Positions 21,766 to 26,746 of a stretch of 26,746 nucleotides of DNA are shown here, piece after piece (the first letter of the stretch is position 1; the number at the start of each line of letters is the position of its first letter). Where the stretch lies: NCBI GenBank assembly GCA_007134165.1, contig SLLJ01000175.1, positions 1-26,746 of the forward strand. Reading direction: 5' to 3'. The notes under the pieces were generated by a model. That model searched no databases, was not told the DNA's origin, and was given only the letters and a program-made list of their open reading frames with translations. Position numbers and translations under genes: made by a program. The DNA is from Nitriliruptoraceae bacterium (GTDB lineage: Bacteria > Actinomycetota > Nitriliruptoria > Nitriliruptorales > Nitriliruptoraceae).

Positions 21766-23162
21766 GCGAGCGTGCCGATGCCCTGGTGCTGTTCGGCGGC
21801 ACCGGCGACCTCGCCCGGCGCAAGCTCTACCCCGCGCTGGCCGAGCTCGCCGCCGGCGGACGGCTGCCCGGGACGGTCGTGGTCGTCGCGGCCTCCGACT
21901 GGGACCTCGACGAGCTGCGCCGCCAGGTCGAGGCGTCGATCCGCCGCTTCGGTGCGGTGCGCGAGGCGCAGGTGGTGGCGCGGGTGCTCGACGCGCTCGA
22001 CTACGTCGAGGGCGACTACCGCGACCCGGCCACCTTCGAGCAGCTGGCGGCGGCGCTGCACGGCAGCCGCCGTCCGCTGCTGTACCTCGCGATCCCTCCC
22101 AGCCTGTTCGAGACGGTGGTCGCGGGCCTGGCGCGCTCGGGCATCGCCGCGCGGGGACGGGTCGTGCTCGAGAAGCCCTTCGGGCGCGATCTCGCCTCCG
22201 CGCAGGCACTCAACCGGTGCGTGCTCGACGCCTTCGAGGAGTCATCGGTGTTCCGCATCGACCACTTCCTGGGCAAGGACCAGGTGCTCGACCTGCTGGT
22301 CTTCCGACTCGCCAACTCGCTGCTCGAGCCGGCCTTCAACCGCCACCACGTCGCCAGCGTGCAGATCACCATGGCCGAGTCGCTCGACGTGGAGGGTCGC
22401 GGCGCCTTCTACGACGAGGTCGGCACCCTGCGCGACGTCGTGCAGAACCACCTGCTGCAGGTGCTGACACTGGTGGCGATGGAGCCCCCGGTCGACGCCA
22501 GCGCCGATGCGCTGCGCGACGAGAAGGTCAAGGTGCTGCGCGCCATCCCTTCCCTGGACCCGGGGCAGCTGGTACGCGGGCAGTACGTCGGCTACCGCGA
22601 CGAGCCCGGGGTGGCCGCCGACTCCGAGGTGGAGACCTACGTGGCGTTGACCACCACGGTCGAGTCGTGGCGTTGGGCGGGAGTGCCCTTCTCGATCCGG
22701 GCGGGCAAGGCCCTGCCGGTCACCGCCACCGAGGTGGTGGTGGAGTTCAAGCGCCCGCCGCTGCCCTTCTTCGCCCGGTGCGATGCCCCGCCGCCGGCAC
22801 CCAACCGGCTGCGCTTCCAGATCAAGCCGGGCGGTGAGGTCGGCCTGCAGGTGCAGATCAAGGCACCCGGTGGCGACATGGTCAGCCACCCCGTGGAGCT
22901 CACCTACCGCTACGACGAGCGCTCCGAGGGGACGCGTGAGCAGGCCTATGCGCGATTGCTCGACGACGCGCTGGACGGCGATCAGCGTCTGTTCGCCCGG
23001 GCCGACGGCGTCGAGGAGGCCTGGCGGGTGGTCGCGCCCGCCCTGGGATCCGGCGGTCCGGTGCATCCCTACGAGCGCGGCAGCTGGGGGCCGGCGGCGG
23101 CCGGGCCGCTGGTGGCGCACGCCGGTGGGTGGCACGAGCCGGAGGTCGGCGAACATGGCTGA
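21762..23162 (+). CDS. zwf: Glucose-6-phosphate 1-dehydrogenase, possibly NAD-preferring
   Basis: 466 residues from GTG 21762 (GTGA overlap with gnd, GAGGTG upstream). It oxidises glucose-6-phosphate to 6-phosphogluconolactone. The catalytic motif RIDHFLGKD (165-173) is intact, as are EKPFGRD, NRHHVASVQITMAE and FSIRAGKALP. The coenzyme site is unusual: the E. coli loop GAKGDLARRKL reads GGTGDLARRKL here (Lys18 to Thr14), and the E. coli segment GVGRADWD reads VVAASDWD (Arg50 to Ala44). Lys18 and Arg50 are the residues reported to hold the NADP 2'-phosphate in the E. coli enzyme, so NAD+ may be the true coenzyme. The partner OpcA, which often follows zwf in actinobacteria, is not encoded next to it. 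It overlaps the glucokinase gene by 8 bp. Confidence 0.95.
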   Translation: MSERADALVLFGGTGDLARRKLYPALAELAAGGRLPGTVVVVAASDWDLDELRRQVEASIRRFGAVREAQVVARVLDALDYVEGDYRDPATFEQLAAALHGSRRPLLYLAIPPSLFETVVAGLARSGIAARGRVVLEKPFGRDLASAQALNRCVLDAFEESSVFRIDHFLGKDQVLDLLVFRLANSLLEPAFNRHHVASVQITMAESLDVEGRGAFYDEVGTLRDVVQNHLLQVLTLVAMEPPVDASADALRDEKVKVLRAIPSLDPGQLVRGQYVGYRDEPGVAADSEVETYVALTTTVESWRWAGVPFSIRAGKALPVTATEVVVEFKRPPLPFFARCDAPPPAPNRLRFQIKPGGEVGLQVQIKAPGGDMVSHPVELTYRYDERSEGTREQAYARLLDDALDGDQRLFARADGVEEAWRVVAPALGSGGPVHPYERGSWGPAAAGPLVAHAGGWHEPEVGEHG

Positions 23163-24063
23163 GCTGGTGTTGGCGGTCGACCTCGGCGGCACCAACCTGC
23201 GTGCCGCGGTGCTCGATGCGCAGGGAGGCATCCGGGTGCGCCGTTCCCAGCCCACCCCGCGGCAGGACACCTGCCCGGACGCGCTGCTGGCGCTGGTGGG
23301 TGGGATCCTGGCCGAGCAGCCGGTCACCGGGGCGGTGATCGGCGTCCCGGGTCGCATCGACCACGCCAACGGAGCGCTGGAGCACGCGCCCAACCTCCCG
23401 CCGCACTGGCCGGAGGCGCTGCGTGAGGAGCTGCTCGCCGGACACCTCGGCGTGCCGGTGTCGCTGGCCAACGACGCGGACCTGGCCACCGTCGGTGAGG
23501 TGCGCTACGGGGCCGGTCGTGGTGCCGCCGACGTCGTGTACGTCACGATCTCGACCGGCATCGGGGCCGGCGTGGTGCTCGGTGGCCGGCTGGTCCGCGG
23601 CCGGCGCTCGGTGGCCGAGCTCGGCCACACCGTGGTCGACCTGGTGGCGCTGCGCTCCGGGGCACCCGCGACGGCCGAGGATCTGGGGTCGGGCACGGCG
23701 CTGGGCCGGGCTGCGGCCGCACGGGGTCTGCCGGCCTCGGGAGCGCAGGTGGCCGCGCTGGTGGATGCGGGCGATGCACGCGCCACCGAGGTGTTCGCGC
23801 AGGTCGCCGAGGTGGCGGCGGTGGCCGTGACCAACGCCGCCCACCTGTTCGCCCCCGAGGCCGTGGTCCTCGGTGGGGGGATGGGCCGGGACCATCGGCT
23901 GCCCGACCTCGTGCGCGGGATGCTCGCCGAACGTGGCCCCCGTGGGCTCGAGCCGCCGATCGCGGTGCGTACGGCCGAGCTCGGCGACGACGCCGGGCTG
24001 ATCGGCGCCGCGGGCTGGGCCGCGCTGACGGCGCCGGCCGGGGACCGGGAGCAGCCACGATGA
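23155..24063 (+). CDS. glk: ROK-family sugar kinase, probable glucokinase, lacking the Cys zinc motif
   Basis: 302 residues from ATG 23155 (GGAGG nine bases upstream; 8-bp overlap with zwf). ATP loop: LAVDLGGTNLRAAVLD (residues ~6-21). Catalytic base in SLANDADLATVGE (N106, D107); second phosphate loop VTISTGIGAGVVLGGRLVRG; sugar-binding E155 and H158 in VAELGHTVVD. C-terminal adenosine motif VVLGGGMG. The usual ROK zinc signature CxCGxxGCxE, expected just after GHxxV, is absent: the region reads VALRSGAPATAEDLGSG. The gene context and sugar-site residues favour phosphorylation of glucose to glucose-6-phosphate, the substrate of the upstream zwf. Other hexoses or N-acyl sugars are possible, since ROK members vary. 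Confidence 0.87.
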   Translation: MAELVLAVDLGGTNLRAAVLDAQGGIRVRRSQPTPRQDTCPDALLALVGGILAEQPVTGAVIGVPGRIDHANGALEHAPNLPPHWPEALREELLAGHLGVPVSLANDADLATVGEVRYGAGRGAADVVYVTISTGIGAGVVLGGRLVRGRRSVAELGHTVVDLVALRSGAPATAEDLGSGTALGRAAAARGLPASGAQVAALVDAGDARATEVFAQVAEVAAVAVTNAAHLFAPEAVVLGGGMGRDHRLPDLVRGMLAERGPRGLEPPIAVRTAELGDDAGLIGAAGWAALTAPAGDREQPR

Positions 24064-24668
24064 GCGACGGGACCCCCCTGCAGCGCATCGTGCTGGTCCG
24101 GCACGCCGAGACGCCCTGGAGCCTGACCGGTCAGCACACCGGCTCGACCGACCTGCCCCTGACCGACACGGGGCGCGACAAGGTCGTGCTCGCCGGGCAG
24201 CGGCTGCGGGGCCAGGTCTTCACCCGGGTGCTGACCAGTCCGCTGACCCGGGCCCGCGAGACCTGCGAGCTGACCGGGTTCGCCGGGCAGGCCGAGCTGC
24301 ACGACGGGCTGCGCGAATGGGACTACGGGCGCTACGAGGGCCTGACGACCCCCACGATCCGTGAGCAGTCGCCCGGCTGGGAGCTGTACCGCGACGGTGC
24401 CCCCGGTGGCGAGTCACCCGACGAGGTCGCCGCGCGGGTGGATGAGCTCGTGGGCGAGCTCGTCGAGCTGTGCCGCTCGGGGGGTCATGCCCTGCTGTTC
24501 AGCCACGGCCACCTGCTGCGTGCCCTGGCGGTGCGCTGGATCCGCCAGCCGATCGCGCTCGGGCGCGTCCTGGGCCTGGGCACCGGCAGCATCTCCACGC
24601 TGGGGTGGAAACGCGAGCTGCGGGTCATCGAGCACTGGAACGACCGCAGCCATCTGGAGGTGGCATGA
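24060..24668 (+). CDS. Histidine phosphatase superfamily protein (phosphoglycerate-mutase-like)
   Basis: 202 residues; ATGA overlap with the kinase gene. The phosphohistidine loop is VLVRHAETPWSLTGQHTG (R14, H15), followed by LPLTDTGRDKVVLAGQRL, VLTSPLTRARETCEL (second Arg), the acid in LREWDYGRYEGL and the second histidine in LLFSHGHLLRALAVRW. All catalytic residues of the two-histidine family are present. Its length and sequence match broad-specificity phosphatases of the family better than cofactor-dependent phosphoglycerate mutase (which has RHGES/GxW and an insert). Sitting between glucokinase and 6-phosphogluconolactonase, it may act on a sugar phosphate, for example sedoheptulose- or fructose-bisphosphate, or remove a dead-end product; the substrate is inferred only from context. 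Confidence 0.88.
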   Translation: MSDGTPLQRIVLVRHAETPWSLTGQHTGSTDLPLTDTGRDKVVLAGQRLRGQVFTRVLTSPLTRARETCELTGFAGQAELHDGLREWDYGRYEGLTTPTIREQSPGWELYRDGAPGGESPDEVAARVDELVGELVELCRSGGHALLFSHGHLLRALAVRWIRQPIALGRVLGLGTGSISTLGWKRELRVIEHWNDRSHLEVA

Positions 24669-25393
24669 GCCTCGAGGTCCTCGACTCCCCGGCGCAGCTG
24701 GCCGACCGCGCCGCGCAGGTGATCGCGCGGTCGCTGCAGGCGGCCGTCGACGAGCGGGGGCGGGCGACCCTGGCCGTGTCCGGGGGCAGCACCCCCGGCC
24801 GGATGCTCACCGCGCTTGCCCGGCGCGACCTTCCCTGGGAGCGCATCGAGGTGTTCCAGGTCGACGAGCGCATCGCGGCGCCGGAGCACCCCGACCGCAA
24901 CCTCGGACTGCTGCGGAGCTGCCTGCTCGCGCAGCTGCCGGGTCCCGGACCGCGCGTGCATCCGCTGCCGGTCGAGCTCGCCGACCCGGACGTGGCCGCC
25001 ACCCGGGCCGCGGCGCTGCTGGCCGAACGCGCCGGTGACCCACCGGTGCTCGACGTCGTGCAGCTCGGGCTCGGCGCCGACGGGCACACCGCCTCGCTGG
25101 TCCCCGGCGACCCGGCGCTCGCGGTCACCGACCGGGACATCGCGGTGACCGGCCCCTACCAGGGCCGTCGACGGCTGACGGCCACCTTCCCGCTGCTCGC
25201 CCGCGCCCGCCAGCGCGTCTGGCTGGTCAGCGGCGGGACCAAGGCCGGGGCGCTGGCCCGGGTCCTGGCCGGCGACCGCTCGCTGCCGGCCGCCCGGGTC
25301 CCCACCGATCACACCTGCTGGCTGGTCGACCGTGACGCGGCGGCCCGCCTCAGCCTCGATCCCGAACCCGACCACGAGGAGTCCCGACCATGA
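24665..25393 (+). CDS. pgl: 6-phosphogluconolactonase
   Basis: 242 residues from ATG 24665 (GGAGGT just upstream; 4-bp overlap with the phosphatase gene). It hydrolyses 6-phosphogluconolactone, the product of Zwf, to 6-phosphogluconate for Gnd. Family marks of the DevB/SOL type are clear: TLAVSGGSTPGRML, FQVDERIAAPEHPDRNLGLL, VVQLGLGADGHTASLVPG with the catalytic His, TFPLLARARQRVWLVSGGTKA, and the C-terminal HTCWLVDRDAA. The fold is that of glucosamine-6-phosphate isomerases, but the VDER and GADGHTASLFP-type motifs favour the lactonase. The length is normal. It overlaps the transketolase start by 4 bp, suggesting translational coupling. Confidence 0.94.
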   Translation: MSLEVLDSPAQLADRAAQVIARSLQAAVDERGRATLAVSGGSTPGRMLTALARRDLPWERIEVFQVDERIAAPEHPDRNLGLLRSCLLAQLPGPGPRVHPLPVELADPDVAATRAAALLAERAGDPPVLDVVQLGLGADGHTASLVPGDPALAVTDRDIAVTGPYQGRRRLTATFPLLARARQRVWLVSGGTKAGALARVLAGDRSLPAARVPTDHTCWLVDRDAAARLSLDPEPDHEESRP

Positions 25394-26746
25394 CCACGAC
25401 GATCCCCACGACGACGTCTCCGGCGATGCCGCCCGACCAGCGCGACGCCGTCGACGCGGTCCGCTTCCTGGCCGCCGACGCCGTCGAGCAGGCCGGCTCG
25501 GGCCACCCCGGCACGGCCATGGCGCTGGCGCCGGTCGCCTACGAGCTGTACACCCGTCAGCTGCGCCACGATCCCGGCGCACCGCACTGGGTCGACCGGG
25601 ACCGCTTCGTGCTGTCGGTCGGGCACGCCTCCATGCTGCAGTACGCCGCTCTGCACCTGTCGGGCTACGACCTCGACCTCGCGGACCTGCGGGGGTTCCG
25701 TCAGCTCGGCTCGCGCACCCCCGGACATCCCGAGCGAGGCCACACCGACGGCGTCGAGGTGGGGACCGGCCCGCTGGGTCAGGGCATCAGCATGGCCGTT
25801 GGCCTCGCGCTGGCCGAACGGCTGCTGGCCGGACACTTCAACCGGCCCGGCCACGAGATCGTCGACCACCGCACCTGGGTCATCGCCGGCGACGGCGACC
25901 TGATGGAGGGCGTGACCAGCGAGGCGACCTCCCTGGCCGGGACCCTGGGCCTGGACCGGCTCACCGTGCTGTACGACGACAACCACATCTCGATCGAGGG
26001 CTCCACCGAGGTCGCCTTCTGCGAGGACGTCGCCCGTCGCTTCGCCGCCCACGACTGGCAGGTGCTGCGGGTGGACGACGCCAACGACCTCACCTCGCTC
26101 GCCGCCGCACTCGACGAGGCCCGCGCCGACACCCGGCGCCCCACGCTGGTGATCGTGCGCAGCCACATCGGCTACGGCTCACCCAAGCAGGACGACGCGT
26201 CCGCCCACGGCGCCCCGCTCGGCGCCGAGGCGCTGGCCGCCACCCGCCGGACGCTTGGCTGGGAGCACGGCCCGTTCGAGATCCCGGCCGAGGTCTACGA
26301 GCACTGGCGGGAGCTGGTCGCCGAGCGGGCCGGTGCCCACGTGCGCTGGCAGGCGACCTTCGACCGCTACCGCGCCGAGCACCCCGAGCTCGCCGCCGAG
26401 TACGGGCGCCGGATGGCTGGTGAGCTGCCCCCCGGCTGGGCGGACGAGCTCGAGGCCGCCGTCGTCGGCGATGCGCCCGCCGCCACCCGCGCGGCGCTCG
26501 GCGCGGCGCTCAACGCCGCAGCCGCACGGCTGCCGGAGCTGGTCGGGGGCAGCGCGGATCTGTCGCCCTCGACCGTGACCACGCTGCACGGCGAGGGGCA
26601 CGTGACCCGTCGCCGCTTCGGGGGGCGCAACCTGCACTTCGGGGTACGCGAGCACGCCATGGGCGCGGTGCTCAACGGGCTGGCCGCCCACGGAGGGCTG
26701 CGTGCGTTCGGCGCGACCTTCCTCGTGTTCAGCGACTACGTCAAGC
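25390..26746 (+). CDS. tkt: Transketolase, N-terminal ~452 residues (3' end outside window)
   Basis: Start ATG 25390 with GAGGAG eight bases upstream, overlapping pgl by 4 bp. The frame stays open to the window edge. It is a ThDP enzyme moving two-carbon ketol units between sugar phosphates in the non-oxidative pentose phosphate pathway. Visible: FLAADAVEQAGSGHPGTAMA (N-terminal active-site His), VLSVGHASMLQYAALHLSGY, TDGVEVGTGPLGQGISMAVG, the ThDP/Mg motif AGDGDLMEGVTSEA followed by YDDNHISIEG, and VRSHIGYGSPKQ. The second domain begins near residue 380 (GGSADLSPS) and shows HFGVREHAMGAVLNGLA with the catalytic Glu. All match bacterial transketolase of ~650-700 residues. Confidence 0.96.
   Translation, partial: MTTTIPTTTSPAMPPDQRDAVDAVRFLAADAVEQAGSGHPGTAMALAPVAYELYTRQLRHDPGAPHWVDRDRFVLSVGHASMLQYAALHLSGYDLDLADLRGFRQLGSRTPGHPERGHTDGVEVGTGPLGQGISMAVGLALAERLLAGHFNRPGHEIVDHRTWVIAGDGDLMEGVTSEATSLAGTLGLDRLTVLYDDNHISIEGSTEVAFCEDVARRFAAHDWQVLRVDDANDLTSLAAALDEARADTRRPTLVIVRSHIGYGSPKQDDASAHGAPLGAEALAATRRTLGWEHGPFEIPAEVYEHWRELVAERAGAHVRWQATFDRYRAEHPELAAEYGRRMAGELPPGWADELEAAVVGDAPAATRAALGAALNAAAARLPELVGGSADLSPSTVTTLHGEGHVTRRRFGGRNLHFGVREHAMGAVLNGLAAHGGLRAFGATFLVFSDYVK

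Overview
The window is GC-rich chromosomal DNA (roughly 70% or more G+C by eye, with G/C at most third codon positions) from a bacterium that looks like an actinobacterium. Pointers are the fused transaldolase/glucose-6-phosphate isomerase, GTG and TTG starts, strong GGAG-type ribosome binding sites and the short-form 6-phosphogluconate dehydrogenase. I cannot name the genus; a deep-branching lineage is possible but unproven.

Left part (1-9.4 kb). The window opens inside a P-type cation ATPase, followed by a decayed minus-strand DUF4287/SRPBCC gene and a cytoplasmic-looking SppA peptidase. Next comes a 3.8 kb accessory segment holding two minus-strand exported beta-propeller genes: a Kelch lipoprotein, frameshifted as read, and a 7-repeat RCC1 protein with an FN3 domain. 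The segment is bounded by two ungapped, about 86% identical 218-bp direct repeats, each being the 3' end of sppA, which suggests insertion or recombination at that gene's tail. A large membrane protein with a kinase-like middle and an LPG-synthase-type membrane domain follows on the minus strand.

Middle (9.5-18.1 kb). A CX4C flavin disulfide reductase is followed by about 870 bp without a gene, rich in palindromic elements. Then come a Met-rich small membrane protein and an NAD(P)H-hydrate epimerase (both minus), a formate/nitrite-family channel, an unusual protein joining a Rieske [2Fe-2S] domain to a pyruvate-oxidase-like ThDP enzyme, a conserved hypothetical protein, and a membrane diguanylate cyclase with an intact GGEEF and a product-inhibition I-site.

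Right part (18.2 kb to end). Seven tightly packed genes form one operon for glucose entry into a cyclic pentose phosphate pathway: tal-pgi fusion, gnd, zwf, ROK glucokinase, histidine phosphatase, pgl and tkt (cut by the window edge). The last five junctions overlap by 4-8 bp. Zwf lacks both residues that hold the NADP 2'-phosphate in the E. coli enzyme, and Gnd carries an Asp at the matching position. The whole oxidative branch may therefore make NADH rather than NADPH. Together with the Rieske-ThDP protein, this is the most interesting biology I see here.
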